Below are positions 47,401 to 53,892 of a stretch of 64,000 nt of DNA, in pieces. The position numbers and the translations under genes were made by a program. Source of the stretch: Haemonchus contortus (taxonomy: Eukaryota; Nematoda; Chromadorea; Rhabditida; Trichostrongylidae); contig LS997564.1 of NCBI GenBank assembly GCA_000469685.2, positions 26,036,459-26,100,458 on the forward strand. The letters are read 5' to 3'. Position 1 is the first letter of the stretch; every line of letters begins with the position of its first letter. Under the pieces are notes generated by a model. The model was given only the letters and a program-made list of their open reading frames with translations, did not search any database and was not told the origin of the DNA.

Positions 47401-49171
47401 GGGAAAACCTATCAGATTGTTGGCAACATTTATACTTATCCTCAGTCGTAAAGTCGTCATGCTTACCCTTCACATTCTAGGTAAACTCACGCGAATTCCA
47501 GCGAAATCAAGCGAAAGCATACGATTACGAAAAATTGCGGAAGCACTTGCAGTTCTTACAGTATGTCATCAGGTATATTTTTCTGCGAATGCTTGCCAAG
47601 ATTTGGACGCCTTTTCGGTGAACTCGGAAATATGCTCTACATCTAAGGATTGCACAATAACCTTACTAGAGATCCTAAAACTCAATAGCTTCAAACAGCA
47701 AGCTTGTTTACGCATTTATGCGAATAATTCACTTATTTCACGATTAACCTTACGATGGAAGGGTTTAGATCTTAGTTGCGATCACGATACGATTTCCTTT
47801 ACTCGCGACGCCGATCTTCACGTTTTAGACAGTAAACGATGCCCTCTTATGGGATCTTGCAAAGGAAACAATTGCGCTAACATTAAAACAACAGACCTGA
47901 TAGAAGACTTAGAAGAGGCAAATAGCTACCCTGGTAAAACACATTGTATGGAATCATGTGGGGGATTGGGCTGTAATTGCTTTTTACCTAGTTCTGGATG
48001 TTTATTTTATCGAGTTTACGCAATACCAAAAAGCGATGAGATTTACGAAATATCGCGATGTATTATGTGGAAGGAGCGAGTAAAGTTGGAAGTTACCATT
48101 GAGCGCGAAGGGAAATCCCATCATTACGTTATTGCAATGATGCCCAACGTACCAAAAATACTGCAAAACTTTACAATAACAATGACTTCGCTAGCGATCC
48201 CACCCTTACCCATTCTTGGTGCGAAATTTATTTCAAATGGACTCAACTTTGCGTTTTGGCGTGAGCACGATAAGTTTTTACTGCACTGCAATTCAAGAGA
48301 AGCGGCGCAAAATCTCAGCTGCGATTTTCATGATAACTGTCATTGCAACCCTGCAGAAAATAAAGTAATATGCGAATGCCAAACGATATCAGCTGGTGAA
48401 ATTTTCAATGATATCTCTCGCAAACTACCGATAAATATAGGCACAGCACGGTTCTTTCAAATGAACAACTCACAAGTTGTAGCACGTATACGTGATACAA
48501 CTTCCTCAGAATTCATCATCAAATTTCAAAGTGCAGTGGAGAATACCTCTCAAGAAGTGCGAAAACATCCGTGTTCAGTAAAAAACGCGATTCTCACAGG
48601 ATGTTATCGCTGCTGGAGAGGAGCAGAGGCGATTATATCCTGCAATTCCCCACATTTCACGATAGGAGAGGTTATATGTGACCGCGAAACCTTCGTTATT
48701 CAATGCTCTCCGAAAGGGGAAAAGAGCACCCTACGATTTATGCGAAATTATGCAAGAAACCGAATAAACTGCACATTAAGATGTGCAAAAGAGAGTTATT
48801 TTGTTCTTACAGGCCTCTTAAAATTTGTAGAACCTTGGCATTATCCAGGGAAAGCAAATCTAAAAAATAGTCAGGCAGCATTCCAATCATGGGAATGGCC
48901 AGATTTTTTCCATATAAGCGATATCCTATTTTCTTGGCAAAAATCTATTCTCATTTTAATTATACTCCTTATGCTCGTGCTCGTATTCACGTATCTCTAC
49001 TTGCCATTTATTCTGGCGTTTCTGATTCGAAGTGCGATACGAATAACACTTTGGATATTCCTAACGATTCCTATGCAAATTATGCGAACCTTATTTACGG
49101 TTTGTCGACAACAATTGAGCGAAAAATTTCACATCCAACGCGAGAAGGCATATTGCGAAAAATCACTATAA
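41405..49171 (+). CDS. BEL/Pao Gag-Pol-Env polyprotein, 2588 aa
   Basis: Polyprotein for particle assembly, reverse transcription, integration and membrane fusion. Approximate residues: coiled-coil start 1-125; capsid-like DUF1759 129-275; three CX2CX4HX4C knuckles (341-354, 373-386, 391-404); aspartic protease with DTGA at 510-513; RT with Asp854 and YVDN at 934-937; RNase H Asps 1101 and 1174; integrase zinc site H1431, H1435, C1465, C1468; integrase catalytic D1501, D1563, E1609; DUF5641-like tail about 1720-1810. Then a hydrophobic leader (about 1860-1876), a short Gn-like ectodomain, a membrane segment (about 1972-1995), a second leader (about 2046-2060) and a Gc-like ectodomain with a Cys cluster at 2181-2192 resembling the phlebovirus G2 family. 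A C-terminal membrane anchor lies at about 2514-2550. No break is seen. RT has YVDN instead of the usual YVDD. Fusing env to pol without a stop implies cleavage or a spliced env mRNA. Confidence 0.96.
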   Translation: MAGPVQLKSQKMLLTRYTNTLRQLITKSCDMIRSDQTLQILSQMSVEISISINLVNDTLRDFTEVVDRLQEPLTQDQEQQIDDYISKTLEALEEARELHAQIEVKKVLLRVPNPHSGTNTIEIPCAKVELPAIPIPTFTGKIGEFENFWALFNANVHSQNLSNLQKFNYLVRSLKGEAKEIIKRYPITDENYDAAINALQAKYGDKSKQIYDLQVRLERAKARSPDIEEQRRLLDYIISITTQLEFKNVNLNGSFIAQKILSKFQPDLQRKLLRLRMGSERVEENWSIKNILEDLDNVITAEEKITEMLRSNEELQGKVKQTLPPKGLKSEGNSISRPLPCLFCQLGNHTSGNCRKISTIKERTEFLLQSKRCLNCAKTGHLVKDCLSNGCHICDGKKHHYSICPKKQNVKPLGNTTSPKKSAPDVSAITAKRTTKEGKKPAHRQNLAITNSTEPLLTDEDEATACCMSNQKDESTSMFFNSKDVLLLTGCATVQSPTTGLLRKVEFLLDTGADRSFISQQLADELNLKTQNRVNLSVFTFGSKTPQQKTYETVSLDIWDIQGNTHKILLCKTDIITEKAKQVHLTPQDIDYLRKENILLAKANTTSVHPQLLIGCDQLWPLLHTSSPQHILPSGLFAIPSKLGYLLSGRQENDSSIINLFDTSTVGTLEVNDVDQWDHYWSLEAAGVEEFTGARYAEKLAVNAKVQQFFNDTIERREDGYYVRLPFKDNKSELPSNITLAYRRLLSVLKSLRAKPELLNQYNEVFRDQLEKGILEEIQEPGLNCSKLVHYLPHQPVITPLKETTKLRVVYDASSHVRGYPSLNEVIHQGPLILPDLYGLLLKFRTSPHVAISDVEKAFLQVRLNEEDRDVTRCLWVKDINKEAKGENLAVYRFTRVTFGINVSPFLLAATIRYHIEHEVKDVELASEISENLYVDNLILLANNKEDILNKALNARTIFQQMNMNLREFLISDKTALELLPAEICSKKREQKVLGVLWNSESDTLSITCTFAKAPKITKRVVAHQIASIYDPLGWLVPLLVQLKCFQQKLWIEGYDWDQEISQTLCEEWRKLCDGADGFQRTFQREIPIQHPNVNIAVFADASDHAMAACAYAINFENNSLLMAKSKLPSIKTKTTIPKLEMNAMTMGVRMARSVCEKLKKMTKAIKFVFIFTDSQIVLNWVNKPIEQKGLGVLVRNRIKEIRAILSSLLKEGITVFFGYVPTKLNPADIGTRGLSKEQFRTSDWWSGPAFLREPISLWNGPLIKVADLEFREETPIELETTFNFMTVNIENDSDFQFPLHRYNSLKKGIRVMGWILRFLRNLLKQLPGPSRERILRNIPELQQFSEIIGTLNGLEIRKARQMIIRNHQLSVLSPEYIKSMNKTLKLFKDNDGLWRARGRLGKASLTDDAKFPIFIAPNTELASKIISEAHGTYHKGVSHIMATVREKYWIPKLRQQARKLTSQCVKCRRFNAVPYCYPDTPDLPPHRVQKTRPFENIGLDFFDLPPVKENGELNKSYGCIFTCAVTRMVHLEVLRSMSTENFLNALRRFFSRRGVPASITCDNAPTFLLSAEILSSTSRDEVTGFLANNAIEWKHITPYAPWQGGFYERLIKSIKHSFYKAIGRAQLSFDNLTTIITEVEATINTRPLTYQESNLEEFSSLRPIDFIQNHIDMTFPFENIEINTSDPDYLPPAEKLSLETRQQAIHALHSSIKFTDRFWTLWQQHYLTSLREQHKSRISQGRTSSSDPKEGALVLVTDPSLPRNEWKMARIISLKPSLDGTVREVELMTSNRRKIRRPVNLIAPMEITCNEPDLPKDHEANRSSQKAYNLRPRKIVNYNGNTITTPLGLHSPKEIITSLTILTLLSVFSISSCQYIHMECSEKGIIIRNENRIAFEVCIETECKAYANSTPYELVKFDPQLTLHEHSVFLRWQINQTISSMEMTCQGLEFCANLQCSLCLAVLLNPECWPIGSLLIIFLIIYLITALLYALLYVPITVGKPIRLLATFILILSRKVVMLTLHILGKLTRIPAKSSESIRLRKIAEALAVLTVCHQVYFSANACQDLDAFSVNSEICSTSKDCTITLLEILKLNSFKQQACLRIYANNSLISRLTLRWKGLDLSCDHDTISFTRDADLHVLDSKRCPLMGSCKGNNCANIKTTDLIEDLEEANSYPGKTHCMESCGGLGCNCFLPSSGCLFYRVYAIPKSDEIYEISRCIMWKERVKLEVTIEREGKSHHYVIAMMPNVPKILQNFTITMTSLAIPPLPILGAKFISNGLNFAFWREHDKFLLHCNSREAAQNLSCDFHDNCHCNPAENKVICECQTISAGEIFNDISRKLPINIGTARFFQMNNSQVVARIRDTTSSEFIIKFQSAVENTSQEVRKHPCSVKNAILTGCYRCWRGAEAIISCNSPHFTIGEVICDRETFVIQCSPKGEKSTLRFMRNYARNRINCTLRCAKESYFVLTGLLKFVEPWHYPGKANLKNSQAAFQSWEWPDFFHISDILFSWQKSILILIILLMLVLVFTYLYLPFILAFLIRSAIRITLWIFLTIPMQIMRTLFTVCRQQLSEKFHIQREKAYCEKSL

Positions 49172-50511
49172 ATTGCAAGTTCATCACTAATCAAGTTTTT
49201 ACAGAAAGATCTCGCTTATACACCGAACAACAACGCGCCAAGATAGAACTAAAGCGACTCAAATCAGCCCTTCCGCCATTTCCAACTCCTGATCAGCTTT
49301 ACAAGAACATAGTCTGTTGTTGTGGCGAAATTATGTACCTCATTGAATTGATAGACAATATTAAGGCAGATGTAGCTATCTTTTTTCAAGGCAATGAACC
49401 GTGGGGAATATTAGAGCGAAACGCCCAAATCAAAGAACTAACTATCAAAAACTATTCTCTAAGACTGCGAAGTTTGCGACAAAGTCTCTCTCTTCTGTAC
49501 TCCGCTGTCCCGGTCATGATTGCGATAAAAGCTACATCCACTAAAGCATGGCAATCTTATATGACCACCCCGCAGAAGTACACAAAGCAATCTGGAGAAA
49601 GGGCCCCACTTCTAACAGATCAACAGGATATCGAACGCGTACTGAGCGATTACGAGCAAACGATCGAGGAATTGCTCACAAAGATAAAAGATATCCGCGA
49701 AGAATGCCTGTATCAGGAACGTTTCCAAGAAGACGACACTGGAAGGAAAATCTACAACGAGGTGAAGAGGCTCAACAGACAACTCAGCGAACTACAAGAA
49801 GCTCTACAGCAAGAACAACGCCCAGAAACCACAACAAACCAGACACAAACGGAAAATGAAGGACAGGCGCACATGGAGGGCGATGCCATCCACGAGGACG
49901 AACAGGTGCACATGGAGGGCGATGCCATCCACGAGGACGAACAGGTGCACATGGAGGGCGATGCTGTCCACGAGGACGAACAAGAAAAGATAATGGAAAA
50001 CGTGGAATATATGGAAGTTGTCAACGAGGACCTCGAGGATTATCCGCCACCACAAGACGATGCTATCATTAAGGCCTTAGAAGCCGAACTGAGCACCGTT
50101 TACGAACGACTCAAAAGACTTTCAAAAGAAAAAACTTGCTTTCCGCGAAGATACGAGACGGGAGTTAACCGAGCTGGCGAAGTAACCATGAAGTGTGCAT
50201 TTTGTAATACCCCAGGAGATCACTATTCTGACTCCTGTAGACACGCACCAACCGTAGCGGAACGATTAGATTATCTCAGGAAGCAGAACCGCTGTAAAAT
50301 GTGCTTGGAAACTCAGTGTAATAAGGATTACTCCTGTCCAAAGTTCAGGAAACCATGTCACCATTGCAAGAAAACCGGCCACGCTTCAGCTGTTTGCACC
50401 TTGCCGGAAACTTCATTAGAGATTGCTACGCAGAGGTCCCAACTACAGATAACAGCTGATCGGATCCTGAAGCAGTTGAATGCTTTGCGAAACTCATTTC
50501 CAGAGAGATAA
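48889..50511 (+). CDS. BEL/Pao 3' ORF, nucleocapsid-like zinc-knuckle protein, 540 aa
   Basis: Extra frame after env, in a different phase and overlapping env by 283 bp. Residues 1-94 lie in the overlap and may not be translated. From about residue 105: a charged helical region; coiled coils (about 245-310 and 390-415); three 13-residue repeats starting HMEGDA (328-366); then three zinc-knuckle-like modules: CX2CX5HX4C (436-450), CX2CX4CX5C (469-483) and CX2CX4HX4C (490-503). The first two are separated by 18 residues including ER..xL...R, the same spacing as in the element's Gag, so this module is probably homologous to Gag nucleocapsid. No capsid, enzyme or membrane domain is visible. The true start is uncertain: acceptor TTTTTACAG ends at 49204, and the next in-frame ATG (in IMYLIEL) lies near 49333. 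Role unknown; RNA binding is an inference. Confidence 0.85.
   Translation: MGMARFFPYKRYPIFLAKIYSHFNYTPYARARIHVSLLAIYSGVSDSKCDTNNTLDIPNDSYANYANLIYGLSTTIERKISHPTREGILRKITINCKFITNQVFTERSRLYTEQQRAKIELKRLKSALPPFPTPDQLYKNIVCCCGEIMYLIELIDNIKADVAIFFQGNEPWGILERNAQIKELTIKNYSLRLRSLRQSLSLLYSAVPVMIAIKATSTKAWQSYMTTPQKYTKQSGERAPLLTDQQDIERVLSDYEQTIEELLTKIKDIREECLYQERFQEDDTGRKIYNEVKRLNRQLSELQEALQQEQRPETTTNQTQTENEGQAHMEGDAIHEDEQVHMEGDAIHEDEQVHMEGDAVHEDEQEKIMENVEYMEVVNEDLEDYPPPQDDAIIKALEAELSTVYERLKRLSKEKTCFPRRYETGVNRAGEVTMKCAFCNTPGDHYSDSCRHAPTVAERLDYLRKQNRCKMCLETQCNKDYSCPKFRKPCHHCKKTGHASAVCTLPETSLEIATQRSQLQITADRILKQLNALRNSFPER
49196..49204 (+). promoter_or_regulatory. Possible splice acceptor for the BEL 3' ORF
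   Basis: TTTTTACAG ends 33 bp after the env stop and lies inside the 3' ORF. It matches the nematode acceptor consensus. The ORF's best-formed part begins just after it. Confidence 0.4.
49870..49986 (+). repeat. Three 39-bp tandem repeats inside the BEL 3' ORF
   Basis: Units 49870-49908, 49909-49947 and 49948-49986. Each encodes a 13-residue acidic unit beginning HMEGDA. Units 1 and 2 are nearly identical; unit 3 has small changes (Val for Ile and a different end). The multiple-of-three length keeps the frame open. Confidence 0.95.
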
Positions 50512-50566
50512 GGAAAGACCATGATCGACTCTCGGGGCGCTCGCAATCATACTTCGCGGCCGGGAG

Positions 50567-51038
50567 TATCGCGGAATCCGCGAGTTCGTGCTATACGAGA
50601 AATTCTTTTCTCTCTCCCATAACATAAGCGAGCTTGCGAGCTTATCAGGGAGAAAAAATCAGAAATTCTCAACGGCGATGGTATGAACAACATAGGCAGG
50701 CTTTAAATACATGGCCTGTAATGCCGCGACTACCTTTTTTCTATCACCTTTTCTTCAGTCTCGCACTTACATTCATCTCTTGCGACCTCGTTTGTTAGCG
50801 AGCATAGTAGTGTTTCGCTCTGAGATTCCTTGGGGTTTAGGAGATTTGAGATTATTGTTAAGGCATATAAGATTTCTGGGACTTCAGATTACACCTCAGC
50901 AGAGTCACTTTGTTATCGCTCTTTCGTGTAACATTCTAGTTTAGCAATAAAGTTTCTGTTTGATATTTCACTGTTGTCCAAACGCGTGGCGGTTAAACTC
51001 CGGAAGTTATTTATCAAGCATACACGGTCTATTTTATA
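50567..51038 (+). repeat. Right LTR of BEL/Pao element
   Basis: 472-bp match to the left LTR, ending just before the 3' GGGGG target duplication. It supplies the AATAAA signal at 50946-50951 for transcripts of the element. Confidence 0.95.
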
Positions 51039-52374
51039 GGGGGAAAACTTCGGGAGTACGACTGATGAGTAACCTGGAACCAAGCGAGAATGGTGAACTT
51101 TTGACGTGGGTCTGAAGCGAATTTTCGACTTAAGTAGTCCCTCCGTAGGGACCTGACATACGGTCTGCTCGTCCTTCTCTAACCCCGTTGGCCAAATAAA
51201 GGGGATCATAGGGGCAAGTGATAGCTGTGTCCATCTAGACTGCGTTTAGCAACTCATAGTGAATGGATTCCTTCAACCTCCATTAACTTAAGGGACGATG
51301 CTTGCGTTACTCCGAAAGCTATTATCTCCCGCAGTGAAGCGATCCAACCGGTCGTTGACCGTTGATTGGTGAGCAGTGCTAGCATCAAATAGATTGATGA
51401 TATTTCGAGCCACTACACACGCATTTTTCCCTTGGCGTGCTTAGTAGAAGGTGATGGTACAAATCGGGTGTTGTCCATTCATTGATCGTAATGCTGCTGA
51501 AGCCCACACGCGTGCCCTTATTTACTCATGTGTTGATTACCTGAGTAATGCCCTACAAGTTCATCACTCTTGATACCGTGTTCACACTGTTTATACAAAT
51601 TGCTGACGCTTCAAATTTTTTGTCGCAGGACCAATTTGCCAACATAATACATATTGGAAGCTACTATGTCCCAGGAAAACAAAGGAATCATTTTGATTCG
51701 AAAACTATGTTTAAATGAGACTGTATAATCCAATGTCCAACGAGTGGTGCGGGGATCAAGTCTCCTCGGTCAAGATAATGATCCCAAACAATAATGATCC
51801 TAAACAAGTGTGTGCTTTCTGGAATAAAATTCGTCTCCGTATTTTCAGTTATTTTCACGAAAACTTCATTTGCACTTGTTTGGAGAAGGATCCTTGCGTA
51901 CTAGCCTTGCATATTTGTGCCCGTTCCCTATTAGAAATAGTATATGTAGAGCGGTTCACTCCCTCATGACATGTCGGACTTTTCATCAACGAGTGTCTAC
52001 CAGTTTTTGAGACCCTAGCAATGAGAACTTGGCAAGTTGAAGGTTGATCGGAGAAGTCTTGGACTACTTTTTTAACCGGCCCCCCATCGAGTTTCGGAAG
52101 TAAAGAGAATAGGGAGGATCAACTTGCCTGAGCAGTTTTCGTAGAAAATGCAAATGGCAAACGAATATAACGAAAGATTCCGGCTTTTGAATGGTAAGAT
52201 GGACTGGTTAGGTAGAAAGCGATCATGATGGTTGTGGTCGTTCACGCCTGTACCCATTATGAACAACATGCGACAATTAAGTAGAGTTTGAAATACGTGC
52301 ACTTTCCTACGCCCTGTCGCTTTTTTCTTGCCTTCATCTGGCATCTATCCAATCGACCGTCGTTCAAGCGACTG

Positions 52375-52505
52375 AGGAGGCAAGGGCAAGAGGGGTCCCA
52401 GTAATATGAAGGATAAAGAGCCCCATGCTCGGAAAGCACAAGTACGGGTTTGAGTTCAGTCCAAGGCTTAAATTTTGCCCGTCCACAACGTCCTTGTGAA
52501 AAATC
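52375..52505 (+). mobile_element. SINE-B copy, diverged
   Basis: GGGGTCCCAGTAATATGAAGGATAAAGAGC, GGAAAGCACAAGTACGGGTT, and tail AAATTTTGCCCGTCCACAAC then CCTTGTG. Confidence 0.7.
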
Positions 52506-53284
52506 TTTAATTTGCTCTGCCATGTATCCCACGCTCCCTGTCCCCGAGAACAAGAGTTATACTTACGTTTTCTCATAATGTCGCTCCGGGAGAAGCTATC
52601 CGGGAGTAATCGTGCTTCCCTTCGGTAAAGCTACATCAGAGATGACATCTTGTCCCAGTTTCTACCCCAACCCTTGTACGTGAGTCCATGTGGGCGTGAA
52701 GTGTTAGTTTGACATCTGGTGACCATTTTCAAGTTCTTAATTCCAGAATGTGGCTGAACTGCTGCCACTGAATCCCAGTTCGAACTTCCGATTCTATCCC
52801 CCCCCCCCCTTCCCTTGAAGCACAGCAGCTTTATGTACTGAAACGTCGTTCCAGTTTGACTCAAATGAACAAAGACATCGCATTTCGTTTCAAAAATAGT
52901 AAATGCGCATTTTTGCCACCGCAATAAAGTTTTTGTGACGACATCAAAGTCTGCCAATCAGTCCCGATGGTTTTGTTGTAGTGACAAGGTTTTCGAAAGT
53001 GAGTGTAGGGGCATGGATCATTTTGAAAAAACGTAACAGTTAAAGCGTTTTATCGAACCAGTTCCAACTCGGTCGCTTAGTTTTGGTAAAAACTCTTAGT
53101 GTAGTAATGGTAATGGTAGGGACAGTAATGAGGCACTAGATAGATTGCTTTTGAGGAGGCATTTGGAACAAAACGAACACAATGCTTCTGGAATCTTCGA
53201 AAGCTTCGATGAAATTGGGAGCCAGCCAGTACACAGTCCACGGATCGAGACTATCCAACTTAAGTAGGCGATAACTACATATGT

Positions 53285-53410
53285 TTCGACTTGAAATTTT
53301 GTTAACTGTTGTTATATCGCTGCAGTACGCGTTCCGAAAGCTTAACAAGGTTGGCAGTTTATGGGCAAAACTTCAGTCTTAGACGGGACTTGAACCCGCA
53401 CTCGTGTGAG
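53285..53410 (-). mobile_element. SINE-B tail and partial head
   Basis: On the plus strand: TTTTGTTAACTGTTGTTATATCG, CCGAAAGCTTAACAAGGTTG, GGCAAAACTTCAGTCTTAGA, then the B-box complement GGACTTGAACCCGCA. The head is cut off near 53405. Confidence 0.7.
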
Positions 53411-53742
53411 ACTGATGTGTTGCCCATAAATCGTCAACCTTGTGTTTCATATGCTTCATTTGTTTTTGTATAATTCCAAGGTAATGAAAGTCTCAAATCT
53501 GGCACTAAATCACTACCTTAACTACCCCTTTACGATCACAATACGACTACAACGGGGCATTAAAATACTAGTACAAAATCGACTGGGAGGTCGAACCGTG
53601 GCGCATCCTGGGAAGAATAAACCAATGCCGGCCCACAGTCCTGTAAGGCCCGTGATTGCCTGTTTTTTATGGCTATTCTGAAAATTTAGAATGTGTGCTG
53701 CTCTGATCGATTCATTAATATTTGAATCCTCTAATTTTTCTT

Positions 53743-53892
53743 AGGCGGAGATGGTGTATCGGTAGGTGGCGCACTATCTCACACGCACGATCCCGGATCG
53801 ATATCCGCCTAGGCCAACCAAGCCTTCCATCCCTTCGGGGTTGGTTCATAGGTATCGGACTTGCGTGGGAGGATAAAAGCACTGACAGTTAG
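53743..53892 (+). mobile_element. SINE-A copy, 3' truncated
   Basis: Head GGCGGAGATGGTGTATCGGT to ATCCGCCTAGGCCAACCAAG, then body up to GATAAAAGCACTGACAG. The B box is partly deleted and the tail half is missing. Confidence 0.8.

Larger units (their letters stand above)
40771..51038 (+). mobile_element. Complete BEL/Pao LTR retroelement with envelope
   Basis: 10,268-bp element of the env-bearing nematode BEL/Pao type (Belpaoviridae, Semotivirus-like; family knowledge). Two 472-bp LTRs (40771-41242, 50567-51038) read the same throughout by eye. Flanks are GGGGG at 40766-40770 and 51039-51043, a 5-bp target duplication. The primer-binding site follows the left LTR directly. The body has a 2588-codon gag-pol-env frame (41405-49171) and a 540-codon frame (48889-50511), both without stops. 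The gap from the second frame's stop to the right LTR is 55 bp, with only a short purine stretch (GGGAG) before the LTR. LTR termini are TATC...TATA rather than TG...CA. Apparently identical LTRs and open frames point to a recent insertion. It interrupts a mariner element. Confidence 0.97.
40492..51647 (-). mobile_element. Irritans-type mariner split by the BEL element
   Basis: Left end TTAGGTTGGCAAATAAGTCC at 40492 after TA (40490-40491). Right end is its imperfect complement, closing at 51647 before TA (51648-51649). The mariner parts are 40492-40770 and 51039-51647, about 0.88 kb, shorter than a full 1.3-kb element. On the minus strand the left part translates, with stops, to a transposase C-terminus (PHS..RDGISDWLKGYKKVV...FFGKNF), typical of mariners. 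The BEL element entered at GGGGG. The mariner was already degenerate. Confidence 0.85.

Noticed and set aside
49752..50055. Minus-strand Cys/Ser-rich frames opposite the 3' ORF repeats
   Set aside because: Shadows of the tandem repeat and acidic coding region on the plus strand.
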